Shown: positions 1 through 59,421 of the stretch, in pieces
Numbering within the stretch: position 1 is the stretch's first letter
Layout: each line of letters starts with the position of its first letter
From: Aldrovandia affinis
Taxonomy: Eukaryota > Chordata > Actinopteri > Notacanthiformes > Halosauridae
Length of the DNA: 64,000 nucleotides
NCBI GenBank assembly: GCA_029706075.1
Contig: JAINUG010000209.1
Location: 186,001 to 250,000 of the forward strand
Direction: 5' to 3'
Notes under the pieces: model-generated
The model's input: only the letters and a program-made list of their open reading frames with translations
Databases searched by the model: none
Told to the model about the DNA's origin: nothing
Position numbers and translations under genes: made by a program

Positions 1-2299
1 GAATAATTTCTTCCTCAGCTGATGCATGCTGGCTGCAGGCGCCCGATCTACCAGAGGAGTTGCTTGTGTGTGGTGAGACAGGGGCCCATAATGCCACGCA
101 AGGGCACATGATGCCATGCCACGCAGCACATAATTGGCCCCAGGCCACAGCTGGTACTGGTATGGTCAGGATTTGATTTCGTAGTGCTTTAGTCCCAAAT
201 CCTAAACCCCCAATAATCAGCATTTTTTATTTTATTTATGTTTATTGTATTAGCACAACTAATGATGTGTACATGAATTACAGCACAGGTACAAACACAT
301 TGGGAATGGGGGTCTTTCGGAACTCTGAAATGCTCTTAACTTTGAAAGTGACTTAAAAATACACCAATTTAATCTTTTGTAGTGTAGGTTAGGTTCAGAA
401 AAATAATAATGGTACTAGGTGTATGAGTTTATTTTAGATCTTGATTGAAAATAATGTTTGATTCGGCAGTTGATCTGAAATACTGTTAGCCCTGTTAGTC
501 GTATCTGTTTGATTCTCAAAGCTCAATAGTCTACTTGTTTATGTTTTTCCATCAGAGAGATTAATTTACATAAATTAGAAAGGACTGTGCAAAGAAAAGG
601 GCTGTCTCCATGGTTTCCCTGCATTGATTTCCACAACAATGTGATGTCTTGCTGATTTACGCTGAACCAATCATTGCACTATACGTCTTGGAAAGGTGAA
701 CCAAACTCTGTTGTAACTCTAAATAAGATCCTGGATAAAGAGTAGAAAGTTATATCAATAGGCTACAATATCTAGCAAGCTTGCTAAAATAACCAATGCT
801 AGCAATGTTATTTGTGCACCTCATTCAGACATTTGTATGCCATGTCTTTGCCAATCAACACAATAAAGGCAATAAAATTAGTTTATCGTTAGCAGTGCTT
901 TCATGATACCATACATTGATTTGAGTGACATTGTTTGCTCTCACAGTTGTTCACGATTCATGTGTAGCCCACACAAAATCTATTTTTGTGTGTCAAGTGT
1001 TAGCTAGCTTATTACTAGCCAGCTAACATAAGCAGAAATTGTCACATCTTCATTCAGAAGGTTCAGTTAGAGATTTTACACCCATGTGTCCATCCAAGCC
1101 AAACGGTAAGAATAAAATTTTTACAGATGGTGGGAACAATTGACTGTCCCACATTCTTCAGCAATACTGTTAAGACATGCCACTTTTTATGATTGAAAAG
1201 TGTGATTCATTTCAATTTAATGCTTCCTTTTTGCACCAGTGATAATAAAGAGCTTGATGTTGATGAGGTGTAATTGTGTATGCTACGTCCTCTTCTATAC
1301 TGAGTTATTGCACAGTTTGGTTGCCTAGTCATTCCGTAACTCTATGGTTCGTATGTCTGAGGTTCTACTTTCATTTTAAGCTTTTGGAATGTGTGCATGT
1401 GTTTTCTTAAAAAAGTTTCTGTATCGGTACAGTCAATACCCTTGATATTCAGCATTGATATAAGCATTCATACTGCATATCATCATTAAACTGTTGGGTG
1501 GGACTAAACAAAGGGCATCCAATTGAACATGAATACAGATGCTGTTCTCTTGGGGGAGCCCTGTCATTGGTCACATGGTGAGCCATAATCTGTACAGTAG
1601 CCTGTACATTGTACATATAAAGAGGTCTGATAAGGTTATAAGCATGCGAATGTAAGATCAGTGGAAAGATTGAACTGATCCCTAATTGAGTAGCTTCATT
1701 CCTATTACTCAAGTGATACAGGTTATCCAGTTTTGTGTCAGTACATTTTGCACAATTAATTGATCACTAACTGTTTTATTTTTTTCCTAATTCAAAAACA
1801 AATGATAATTCTTGTCAATTACATCAAAAACAACTGCTTATGCTTTTGAAATTATTGGGATTTTAGAAGAGCCATTCATTACTGTCTAACTTTGTTAATA
1901 CTTTATATTAAGGTTCAATAAACTAACCATTGTTTATTCTTTTAACAAAAACCTTCACATTCATTAACATCAATAACACTAGGTATTCTCAGTGTATCTT
2001 ATCAACATTAATTCGTTATTCTGCAGCAACTACCACAATAGATGCTACTCTCCTTTTATAAATGACTTATGAACACCCATTAAACATTGATTATCACTAC
2101 TAGCCATAGTAGCCTTGTTTCACAGAGTCTGTATCAAAGTCATTTGTGTGAGCAATGCCTACTTCGAGTTAGGTACTGCTATAGATGTTAATAATGTTTT
2201 ATTAATGTGTTTATTAATGTTGAATTATCAGGGACATTTGAATAAGGTATTACTGAAGCTTCAGTGTGACTGTCCTGGCCCATGGCCATGGCTGAACAA

Positions 2300-3115
2300 C
2301 TAGCCAGCTAGCTAGTTGTACAGCTGAGCAAGCAATGCTTATTCGTAGCTAGCCACCTAGCTGTAATGTAATGACTTCCATATATTATATTTGTAGCTAG
2401 CCAGCTAACTTAGCTGTACAGCTGAACAGACAATGCATATTATTATCTTCGTAGCTAGCTGGCTATAAAATTCATATATTATGTTCCTAGCTAGCCAGCT
2501 AGCTGGTTGTACAGTTGAGCAAACAATGCTTATGCGTAGCTAGCCACCTACATAGCTGTAATGTAATGACTTCCATATATTATATTCGTAGCTAGCCAGC
2601 TAACTTAGCTGTACAGCTGAACAGACAATGCATATTATTATCTTCATAGCTAGCTGGCTATATAATTCATATATTATGTTCGTAGCTAGCCAGCTAGCTA
2701 GTTGTTCAGCTGAGCAAGCAATGCTTATTTGTAGCCACCTAGATGTAATGTAATGACTTCCATATATCATATTCATAGCTAGCCAGCTAACTTAGCTGTA
2801 CAGATGAACAGACAATGCATATTATTATCTTCGTAGCTAGCTGGCTATATAATTCATATATTATGTTCGTAGCTAGCCAGCTAGCTAGTTGTTCAGCTGA
2901 GCAAGCAATGCTTATTTGTAGCTAGCCACCTAGCTGTAATGTAATGACTTCCATATATTATATTCATAGCTAGCCAGCTAACTTAGCTGAACAGCTGAAC
3001 AGACAATGCATATTATTATCTTCGTAGCTAGCTGGCTATAAAATTCATATATTATGTTCATAGCTAGCCAGCTGGCTAGTTGTTCAGCTGAGCAAGCAAT
3101 GCTTATTCGTAGCTA
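2300..3115. repeat. ~190-bp tandem satellite, about 4.2 copies
   Basis: The landmark GCTAGTTGTWCAGCTGAGC recurs near 2311, 2502, 2697, 2884 and 3075, giving periods of 191, 195, 187 and 191 bp. Each unit is a diverged dimer of two ~95-bp halves. One half contains CAGCTGAGCAAGCAATGCTT and the other CAGCTGAACAGACAATGCAT, and both are framed by TAGCTAGCCAGCTAGC-type palindromes. No coding frame is apparent. Confidence 0.9.
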
Positions 3116-3118
3116 AAT

Positions 3119-3260
3119 GACATCACCCGGACACATTCTTCCGGGTTTTATCACTCAGGAATGCGAGCTCGTCATGTTGGCATAGCAACTACAGTCCAAA
3201 ATTCCAATTACGTCACCCGGACACATTCCTAAGCCCCCGGACACATTTTGGTGTGACAGC
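3119..3260 (+). repeat. Short repeated motif CACCCGGACACATT next to the satellite
   Basis: The motif occurs at 3124 and 3214 as TCACCCGGACACATTC and at about 3236 as CCCCCGGACACATT. The block is richer in CpG than its surroundings and starts where the 190-bp satellite ends. It may be part of an unrecognised dispersed element. Confidence 0.45.
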
Positions 3261-5667
3261 TCCTAGGCTGACCACAAGAGAGCCATGCCTCCTTCCTGGG
3301 TTGCACAGCAGTAGCTGTGTAGCCCCTGGAAGGCGCTCAGCTATTTATGGTTTTTAACACGCTCATTTACACCATCATTAATTATGTTCTTTTTTTGCCC
3401 TTGTTGTATTGTTCTGTTACTAAATATTAATTAACTCTCATGAGTTACATTAGTCAGCTGTCGATGGATGGCTACAGGGAGAGGGCCATGTTGCACCCCT
3501 TCAGTGGCACCCCTTCAGTTGTTGTGTGAAGTTGATTAAACTTGAAGCAAATGTTCTTCCATAGAAATATGTTTTAAAAAGAGAGAAAAACCTCAACTAA
3601 ATATGTGTTTTTTTTCCAGTGTATTTGGCACTGATATTAGCGGTTTTGTTATTAGCGATCAGTGGGTGGCTAAAGGTTTTGATTTAATTCCAGTTTACAT
3701 TTTACTTGTTTTCCTTCTCAGTATATCTCATTGATCATAATTTGTTTTAATGTATTATCCCTAACCCCAGAATATGCTTTGATTTCATGAATCAAGTTCT
3801 AACTGGGCATGTCCCCTTGCGAGAGTTGGGCAGTTATTACAATTATTTCAGATCAAATTTTGTGTCATGCATCATATTCATCCACACAAACACACTTTAC
3901 TGCATGGCCAGTGAACACACACACACTCACACACATGCGTGCACAGACACGCACCCATACACATGGACTCACACATCGTGTATGCACACCAGCACTGCAC
4001 ACCTACTAATCCAAAGACAAAATCCAGGTTCCAAAAATAACCATTTGGAATGAGATGGATTGAGGAGGACAGATTATAGCAGCTGCAATCTGTGAAAAAG
4101 CTGTCAATAGAACACATTTAAACTGATTACAGCACAGTTATTGGCAAGGGGTCATTTTAGTTAGTTTTTCTTTTTTTCCCCCCATTTGGAGATAAGTGTC
4201 CATGTTCACACACATAAACATCATTGATAGTAAGAGATTGTTCGAATGACACTGGCAAGCGTGGGCTAATAAACATGAACACATGCCACAGCAATAATCA
4301 AGCACATTCATATTAATAGTTACAGCAGAGGGAGAAAAAGTTAGGACAGGAATTTATGAATGTACGTACATATCAAGAGGGTATTTGAGGGTATTTAACC
4401 TACCCACCTGAGCTTGTGTGTGTGTGTCGGTGCACCTTTTTTTGTGTGCATTTATAAGTGCATGTGGGTTTCTAAAACTGAACTATTAGCTCCTAACATA
4501 TAACAAAAAATCTAAAACCTACTAATGATCCATTAAAATAAAATTTCTGTGTCAAATCGTATAAATACCAAAACAAAATACATGCTCTGGATTGTTCAAT
4601 TATTGACGATAAGATATATCTTCTTTTTTTAATTGACTGAATCCACATCACCAGTTTGTTGCCTTGGTCAAATCTTATTTAACACAGATAGAGGCTTACA
4701 GATGCAGTACCATATACATGAAAACTGATAATTTAATCATTGAATTAGATTATTATGTTTAGAATATTTTTTTCTGTCCCAAAGGGTTTGTCCTGCATGT
4801 TCGCACCCATACTATGTGAGGTTGATGCAACACGATTAATTTAGTAGGGAGAGACCCATGGACGTTCAAAATGTAGTTTGTCATGAAATAGACTCCATTA
4901 TGCCACTCAATCACTCTGGGTAAAGCTGTAAGGATGTGTGAGGGTTTGTGCAGTAATCAGGAGATGTGAGTGGCCACTCACATCTCATCAGTTTCATTCC
5001 TGCTTGGAGCCAAACTCATAAATTACAAATGTCGGATCACGTAACTATAACTGATTGTGTCTCGCAACATCGTTGGGGTAAAAAGAAGTACTGTACAGTT
5101 CTTTATTTTCCATTAGAACGAATTATGTGATGTAATGTTCTATGTAGTTCTAAATTCTGTTTTTTTATAAAGATTTTCCCCTGAACTTGTGCCCAATGAA
5201 TAATATATCAGGTGGTTTTCCTTATTATATATTTCACTGAGTTCAGGACTGCTTCATTATTTAGGAGTTCCTACATCTTCATGTTCTGTGTTTTTATAAA
5301 GTACCACCCCTCCTGCCACATATGAGTTTATCTTGCATTAGGGATAATGCTTTATTCACAATAACTGTCATAAGTCAAATCTATAGGAATATGTGTTTTG
5401 GAAAGCAACGACTTTTAAATCCCAAAGAATTACATTCCAAAAACTACATTTTAAGTGAGAAGGAAATTCAAATGAGCATCAAATCCTTTAATTTCACATA
5501 TGCACTAATAAGGTTTTCCTGCACACGGCTTTGACGCCTGCTGCAGTACTGTAGCTATGTTGGTCTACTGTACTTCAAACAACATGTAGGCTACTCACCA
5601 CTGGGCATGGGCAGGTTGCTTAGGATTCAAACCTGTTTGGTTTTGATGCTCCTGACTGGTAAAGCTT

Positions 5668-5855
5668 GCAACCTTTTCTTTCCCAGTGTTACAGGTATGA
5701 TATGCAGACGCCTGCAATGATGTCTATTGCCGTTTTACTGCACTGATCTTGTGCGCTAACTATGATTGTTCTTACCTTGTATTAATGCACATCTTGTAAG
5801 TCACTCTGGATAAGAGCGTCTGCTAAATGCTTAAAATGTAAAAATGTAAATGTAA
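5668..5855 (+). repeat. SINE-like element with fish 3' tail (copy 1)
   Basis: The 3' part GTCACTCTGGATAAGAGCG then TCTGCTAAATG, followed by a short AAATGTAAATGT tail, is the common tail of fish SINEs and related retroposons. The ~185 bp match the reverse complement of 31177-31364 along their whole length, including CAGTGTTACAGGTATG and ACTATGATTGTTC. I see no clear tRNA-type A box, so it may be a 5'-truncated copy. Confidence 0.65.
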
Positions 5856-6280
5856 CGTTACAGCTCACTACTCAGAGGTGACCCCCAGTTTGTATAGCTA
5901 GCTGGCTAGCTACTTTTCCAATAAACGGATCCCCGTCTAGAGGATGTTACATTTCACTCTAACGTAGCTAGCGAGCACAAAAGACTGTTTCAGTTATTAA
6001 ATGTACATAGATACATTAACTAGCTATTAGAAACCTCTGGTGCAGTCAGTACAACAGCAGCTAGCTAGCATTCAGCAGGTAATAGGAATAGAAATATACT
6101 TAATTAGCCATGGTAATTGGAGGTAATTGGTAGTTTTTACAAACTACTAGAGAGTATTAGCTCAGGTAATTCTTGCTTGCTGTCCGTCGTCCCCCCTTCA
6201 GATAAACCATAGTAGTTTCTGGTTGCCTAGTGACAACATTCTCTTAGTTTTTTAGATAAAACGTTGGATGTGGAAAAAAA

Positions 6281-6590
6281 ATCTAACTGAAATTGTCAAG
6301 GCCACGTGGAGGAATTGTGTTTGAAGTATGAATCCAAATCACCTCTCACTGTGGCAATAGTTTTGGAAGGTTTCCTCCTATCTTGCTGTTTGCTTTGCAC
6401 AAAGGAGTTTTCTCTTAGTTTCTGTCCTGAATCCTCTGCACTGGAGAGCAGTGTCCATCATCTTCTATTGCTATCAGGAGATATGTAGAACTTTTAACTT
6501 GCTCTAATTGTGCTTCCAGTATTGAAATATGCCATTCATTTTCATAGCTCCTTATGGACATTGACGCTTGGGCTGGTATCAGTGTGAGTG
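6281..6590 (+). repeat. Direct duplicated segment, copy 1
   Basis: About 310 bp is nearly identical to 8419-8727, in the same orientation 2.1 kb downstream. A stop-free stretch of about 60 codons (6306-6488) is open in both copies but starts at GTG, not ATG. Most of the coding differences alter the amino acid, so there is no sign of selection on a protein. Confidence 0.8.
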
Positions 6591-6806
6591 TCTACCCACA
6601 AAACCCTAATTAAAAAACACATTTGAGTGGGTATTGCATGCACCAGTAGATACTCATACAGAAATCGGTCCAAACCTTTGAGTTTGTTGCTGTATTGAAA
6701 TACAGACATTTCAGTCTTCAAAGCAACTGTAATGATGATAGATATTGAAGTGATACCACGCTGCAAAATACAGGAAAATATCAAGGTGCTTTACTGTTAT
6801 AAAAAA

Positions 6807-6808
<2 letters not shown>

Positions 6809-6840
<32 letters not shown>
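6809..6840. repeat. (TA)n microsatellite
   Basis: About 15 TA units inside AT-rich DNA. Confidence 0.9.
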
Positions 6841-6842
<2 letters not shown>

Positions 6843-7474
6843 TACCTAAAAACACAATTTAGATACCATTAAAAACAACAGAAAGAGAGTAGAAGGGGGG
6901 GAAGCAAAATACATACTATCTAGGTGTCCTAAATATCACAAAATGATAGAAAAACTATATACATATTTTCATTTAAAAAAAGAGAGGCAAAAAAAGTATT
7001 CTTTGTGGAATGCCTGATATATAGTCTGCATCACATAGCCAGTTATAATTGTGAGATTTATCACTGATGGAGCTGCTCAATTAAACAGGTCAATTATGTT
7101 TGTGTCATCATGCTTCATGAACCTCAATCCCTCTATTGTATATGGCCCATGGTAGACTCACTTTCATTAATGACAATTAACAGTTTTTATGTTCATGAAG
7201 GTGCACTTACTGCTTTTTTGGTGTAACTAACGACAGTAGGTTACTTGAATTTATAACTGGAGTAATTATAGTATTTTCATTCATTTATTAGTTTCATAAT
7301 TATTATGTCTTAATGTGCCAATTCTGAACAAGGGTGACTTACAATGCATGAGATAACTACAGTACAAATCATAATTTTATTTGAGTCCATCAGGAATGTG
7401 ATTTGTGCATATGAATACATGCATGAAATTAGTATGCAAGTTTAATACAATTCAGATCAGCTGATCTACTAGAC

Positions 7475-7650
7475 CAGGTGTCGGCAACCTGCGGCTCCGG
7501 AGCCGCATGTGGCTCTTTCAGCCTTATGTTGTGGGGCGTGGTTTGGGAAAATAAATAAAAAATAACCAATTGAAGGGGCGCAAAATTGGGCGCAAATTAG
7601 ACAGAAAAGCTCCCAGTGTTTTCTTTTCCGTGGAAACCGGGTCCAAAAGT
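7475..7650 (+). mobile_element. hAT-type MITE fragment (left end)
   Basis: Begins with the hAT-like terminal sequence CAGGTGTCGGCAACCTGCGG and shares GGAGCCGCATGTGGCTCTTT, GGGCGCAAAATTGGGCGC and CCGTGGAAACCGGGTCCAAA with the complete element at 54140-54483. The similarity stops just after GGGTCCAAA, so the right terminal repeat is missing or the copy was cut. Confidence 0.75.
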
Positions 7651-8418
7651 GAATGTACTAGCCTTCAGCGGGGCAAATACCAGGTTATTGAAAGCATTAA
7701 TAGATGAAGCATGAATAGGGGAGGAATTAAAGAGTATGGGGAAATGCAGACGGAATCTTTAAAGTGTGCCCATGCCAATATCTCTTCTAAGGATAGCAAA
7801 CCGAGTAATGTAACATAACCATGCCATGTCCACCTTCAACACCTTGCTGCAAATGGTTCACGGTTTTCGGTACCTCCCAAGGGTATGAGGGGAAGGCCAC
7901 CAGCTTCACGCCCTGATTATAAGGCTAGAAATAAGTGCTTCTGCAGTTTCTTTTCTCATTCAGACCTGTTTATTATGCACTCCAGGATAGCCTCTGTTTC
8001 AGCAGCAGCATTTCCAGAAGCTTTGGTTTGGTTGTGGTTCAGCCTTGAAGAGGCAGTGCCGACAAAGGGGTTCTAAAACAGTCTTACTTAGAGCTGGAAT
8101 CAAAGTAGATCAGGTACACAAAGGTACACATCTTGAAAGTGAAACAATTGGGAAGATGTAGCACTCCCAAAATCCGAGACATGGACAGACATATATATTT
8201 TATCAGAGCGTGACTGCGATGGTTAGACATGCTTTTATCAAGCATTGGTTTAGTATGTTCATAGCATTTTACAATCCGTCAGCATAAAAAAGTTTCAAAG
8301 TGTGTCTTACAATCAACAGCTAAAAATCGAATTGTATAGATGTTATCGACAAGTAGTTCAAATATAATTCCCAATTACAGTTCATTCTTTAGCTTACTGT
8401 CACAAAAAAATCATAATA

Positions 8419-8727
8419 ATCTGACTGAAATCGTCATTAAGGCCATGTGGAGGAATTGTGTTCAAAGTATGAATGCAAATCACCTCTCACTGTGGCAATA
8501 GTTTTGAACGGTTTCCTCCTATCTTGCTGTTTGCTTTGCACAAAGGAGTTTTCTCTTAGTTTCTGTCCTGAATCCTCTGCACTGGAGAGCAGTGTCCATC
8601 ATCTTCTATTGCTATCAGGAGATATGTAGAACTTTTAACTTGCTCTAATTGTGCTTCCAGTATTGGAATATGCCATTCATTTTCATAGCTCCTTATGGGC
8701 ATTGACCCTCAGCTATTAGTGTGAGTG
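8419..8727 (+). repeat. Direct duplicated segment, copy 2
   Basis: Second copy of the 6281-6590 segment. The core GGTTTCCTCCTATCTTGCTG and the following 170 bp are practically unchanged. The ends fade near ATCTGACTGAAATCGTC and AGTGTGAGTG, without target-site duplications that I can see. Confidence 0.8.
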
Positions 8728-9879
8728 GCTGTCTAATGGCTATCTGTGTGTGAGAAGTATTGGTGTGTGTATCAGTGTGTGAAATGTGTCAAATGGTGGG
8801 TGCTGCTGTACATGCCACTGTCAGTAGGATTGAGCATCCTTCTCTTGCTGTAAAAGGGCTTATAGGCAATATAAACTAATATGATCACTGTCGTTATCAT
8901 TAGCACTGTTGTTATCAAAGTTATTCATGTTGTTCCTATCATTAGAATTAAATGCATTGTCTGTTCAAATGTGTGCAAGAAGTATAAAATGTGTGTTTGA
9001 GTGTGTGTGCTTGTGAATAGAACACGTCCAATGAACCCGTGTTGATTTGCGCGTGAAATGTATTGGTGTGTAAAATATACCTAATGTATCTGCAGTGTGT
9101 ATCCGTGTGTGTGATGTGTCTGTGTGTATTAGTGTACATGGGTTGCCAGGGTGTATCGGTGTGTAAAACATATCTGTGTGTATCTCTGTGTCCATCAGCG
9201 GTATATGGAGAGGCCTATTTTAATTGTTGCCATGGAAACTGAGTGCTGCTAGAGGAGTAGATTCAAATGGAGCATCTCTCTCTCTTTCTTCCTGTACCTC
9301 CCCCCTCCCCATCCCTCTTTCTTTTTCATCATCTATCTGTTGCTATTCCTCTCCCCTTTTCTTTGCTATTCCTCTTCCTCTGCTCTCCTCCAACCTCTTT
9401 GTTTCAGTCTCCTCCCTCCTCTTGCCTTTCATCAACCCGTTTTCCATCTGTCATTGCTCTCTCTCTCGACTCTCTCTTTCTCTATGAATCTCTCTCAGTC
9501 TGCCTCTCGGTGTCCCTCCACCTCCACATCTGCTGCCCCCACCCCATATGTATATTTCTGCATTTCTATTCTCCCTCTTTCTCTCCCCTCTCTCATCCTC
9601 TCCCTTGCCCTGTCCTGCTCCCCCTCCCTCTTTCAAGCCTTCCTTTAGAAGGGTGTGCAATTGACAATTAACACAGGGACCTGTAATTAGCTCTGACGAA
9701 CTTCTAGCAATTAGTTCTCTTAAAGAAGGCACTTTTGTCATCTGCATGCACCTCCTTGCATTCCTCCCCACTCCCTCTCTCGTTTCATCCTGTAGTGTGT
9801 TTGTGGTATCGTTCTGCATTTTTTCCTCCCTCTTTCCCTTCCTATGTCCCTGTCTGTTTATTCTTTACTCTGTCACAAA

Positions 9880-9880
<1 letters not shown>

Positions 9881-9916
<36 letters not shown>

Positions 9917-9940
9917 TACCCACAGATGTGTGCAAGTACA

Positions 9941-9976
<36 letters not shown>
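9881..9976. repeat. Compound (CA)n microsatellite
   Basis: Two CA runs (9881-9913 and 9942-9976) separated by about 28 bp. Apparent His-Thr or Cys-Val reading frames here are products of the repeat. Confidence 0.95.
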
Positions 9977-9979
<3 letters not shown>

Positions 9980-10072
9980 AAACAAATTTATCGTACCAGA
10001 ATTTGTTTTCTACCAGGTTATGACAAACTGTACAAGCAGTTTGTCTCCCACTCCATCTCCCCTCCCTTTCTC

Positions 10073-10077
<5 letters not shown>

Positions 10078-10113
<36 letters not shown>
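10078..10113. repeat. (CT)n microsatellite
   Basis: About 17 CT units in a wider pyrimidine-rich stretch. Confidence 0.9.
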
Positions 10114-10117
<4 letters not shown>

Positions 10118-10780
10118 TGCTCTCCCTCTCTCTCTGCATCACTGTTAATGAGAAGGGTGATAAATAATAGCAAGGGATCTGTGGCCATTCAAATAGAGAG
10201 TGAGCAGGAGGGAGAGAGAAGGGGAGAGGTAGAGGGGAATGAGGGACAGACAGGGAATGGTAGACAGTTTGTGTCTGTCAGTGCCCCAGTCCGTCATTGT
10301 ATTGGTAAGTTATTCTGTCATTGAGCCAATCAAAATGTATCTTTTTCCTCCCTGTCTTTAGGTCTATGTTTCTCTCCCTCTCTCTTGCTGTCTTTCTGTC
10401 TTTAGCAGAGTTATCCACCCTTCCATAGGGAGAGTTTATATCATACATAATAAAGACCATTTTCTCGCCTCAACTCACTTTTCATAAAATATTGATCTGT
10501 GTGTGTGCATGTATATTCTTTCTCCTATGACTATGTTTACTCACTATTTATAAATGTCATATAACTTCCCTCCATTCGTTTGTATCTTGTATTAAACCCT
10601 CTCTATCTCTCTGCGTGTGCCTCTCTCAGTGTGTGTTTTGTCCTTATTTGATAAACTGTTACTGATGTGTTATGAACACACTGGGATGTGCAGTGCAGTC
10701 AGACACTGAGTATGCATTGTATTGATCCCCCTTTTTCTCTGGTTTTCTCCATCAAGGGATTGCCTTTACACTCCTCCACC

Positions 10781-57036
<46,256 letters not shown>

Positions 57037-59421
57037 AGTGGGAAAAGGGAGGAAGGGTGCATGGGAGGGAGAGAAGGATGTAAGGATTGAGACAAGAGGG
57101 CTGGTGAGATGCTTTTTATATCGTAGGTAAACTTCTAAAAGAGTGGAAAAGAATGTAAGGACAGTCAAGGATAGGGTAAGAGTTCAGTACAGAGCAAAGG
57201 ACAACGGTGAGGGGGGGTAGGATGGTGAGAAGGAGAAGCAGAATAGGAGACAGAAAGAAAGAGGGAAACTACTGTTCAGGGAGTGAAAGATAGATGCAGG
57301 CAAGAGAATAATACAACAGTAGGAAAAAGTTGGCAGAAGCAAAGAGAACAGTTCAATCCATTCACGTGTCAATTTGGCCTCAGCTCTCAACAACGACTTT
57401 AAGGAAGCACTACTTTTTGTAATAATTAACTGACCATTTTCATTTTAATTTGAGCTAAAATAAACAAACAAAAAAAGTGTGCAGGGAACATATGCAGCAA
57501 TGTTTCCTCAGCCCCGATGTTGAAAGTTGCAGCCAAAAGGCATAAGCTTGGATGGAATAAATTCTCCACCCAACATCAATCCTGCCTTCTTCCACCTCCT
57601 TAAATTTCTAACTGAATAGTATAAATAAAGGAGGGAAAGGAGCAGGTTCAGGACGCAGAGAGAAAGTGGATTTTTTACCACTCTAAATGAACATACCACG
57701 AGAGAGTAGAAACCAGTTGATCTTATATCTCCATCTTTATCTTTATCTCCCTCATTCACCTCACCTCTCTTCCTCTGTTCCCCAACGCTCAAACAAGTAT
57801 GTCTCTGACCCTGGTACAATCATGAACGAAAATAGAATTCCTACTGAACTAACAGGGTAAAATAACAATAATAGTATGACTAGCATTGTGAAGAAAAAAA
57901 TATATTAGAACCAATGATAAAAACAGTTATGCCATTTTTTTTCAATATATATTTTATGCCATTTAATATTTGTCATTATGTCTTTGTTAGCTGACTGTGG
58001 CAGGAAGCTCATTATCTAATTAAACTAACAAGCTGGAAGGAAGAAAAGTAATTTGGTTTCCCATTTTTTTCTGAGTTTTTTTTGTTTTCTGTTTGTTTTT
58101 AATGATGTATTATCCATGCTCATTTATGTAGTTGCTGCTCTGAAATGATGTGACAGGTGATGAAAGACATTATTTGCACAGTAATGAACTGTACGCAATG
58201 ATACCGAGAGGGATTTGTCTCACAGGATAAAAAAAAAAAGAAGATATATCTCAAGTTGAGCTGTCAAAAAGGTGTGTCTTGCGATATGAATTGGGGCTGA
58301 AGAAATTGTGTGTGGGATGTGCCTTACAGGATGAGGGGAGATGTGTATCAATGAGCTAAACAGGCCACAATGCAGTGGTAGTGTGATGATCATTAAGATA
58401 TGTTTATTGCAACATGAAACAAATTGTATGTGATACTGCTTGGAATATGACTCAGGCTATCAAGATATGTCGTAAGAGTGCTGGGCTCAGCTGAAAACAT
58501 ATTACCGGTTGGATATCAGAGCCCAGGATTGACAAAAGGCTGCCAACTTGATGAACTGGACACCACCATATCCTAAGTCCTGACAAGGGATCAAGATCTC
58601 CAAGTGTTTTTCAAGTTACAGTCTTTACATTATGAGTAGCATAAGTAGTGATATTTGATACTGCTCAGATGTGGGCTGAAGGTGGTGTTGAAAAGAACAT
58701 TGATGAAGCTCAAGGCATTACAGGAGTAACAAAAAATATTGATACACAATGTGTTTAAGGCAAGGAACAGCACCTGACAGAGCACAGGACACATCCTATA
58801 GCTTGTGGGTTTCAGTGTCCAAAGATATGCCTTATCACCATAAATCAATTCAGAAGACACAAGCTGTTGTACAGAATATATATTTAGGCTGCTGGTTACT
58901 ACTAAAAGGTGTCACTAAATTTAGCTTAAGACAACATGTTTTTTGAGAGACATGTCTTAGGTTTAAGGGCTGATAGAAATTTGTTTTAAATGCTGAGCTG
59001 AACAAAGAAACTATAAAAGCGAGTGTTGAAAGGTATATTTTACATTTTACTTCATGTCAAGGCAGTTTATGATTTGTATTAAACCCTACCAAAATGTCTC
59101 ATCAGTATTTTTTTTTAAATGGGGTGGGGTTGGAGTGATCAGTAAAGTATTAAACCTACTGATAGATTATTTTACCCCTCTCTCCATTCCCTAAAGTACA
59201 AACCACACTGTTGAGCCTTGACCTGATTTAATTTATTGTTATCTGATTGGGAAACTTTTTCCACATGTTTTTAACTCACATATTTTGTCGAAGTTAATAA
59301 ATGAGGCAAAAGAGAACAGAGAACAGAAAAAGAACAACAGGAAGAGGAAGAATGGACAAAAGGCAGGAGGGTAGCGTTAGCATCAGTCAGCGTCAGCTTC
59401 AGTCTGATCACTTATTTTACC

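Larger units (their letters stand above)
1..10756. other. Upstream non-coding region (5' flank or 5' intron)
   Basis: No coding exon was recognised on either strand before 10757. In mammals GRIN2B has non-coding 5' exons far upstream, so this may be intron rather than promoter. Bases 1-2290 are AT-rich single-copy-looking DNA with nothing I can name. From 2300 to 8750 there are a satellite, SINE tails, a duplicated segment and a MITE fragment, listed separately. From 8900 to 10640 the DNA is dominated by TG/CA and CT tracts. A likely splice acceptor is the AG at 10755-10756 after a pyrimidine tract, which would make the 5' UTR part of exon 1 only 24 nt. Confidence 0.6.

Noticed and set aside
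6306-6488. A small 60-residue protein gene in duplicate
   Set aside because: Neither copy begins with ATG, most of the coding differences change the amino acid, and there is no similarity to known proteins. The open stretch is probably chance.
9267-10142. Open frames of Ser/Leu, His/Thr or Arg/Glu repeats
   Set aside because: They are translations of CT, CA and GA microsatellites, not proteins. The same holds for frames at 20411, 23845, 29645, 33370 and 48191.
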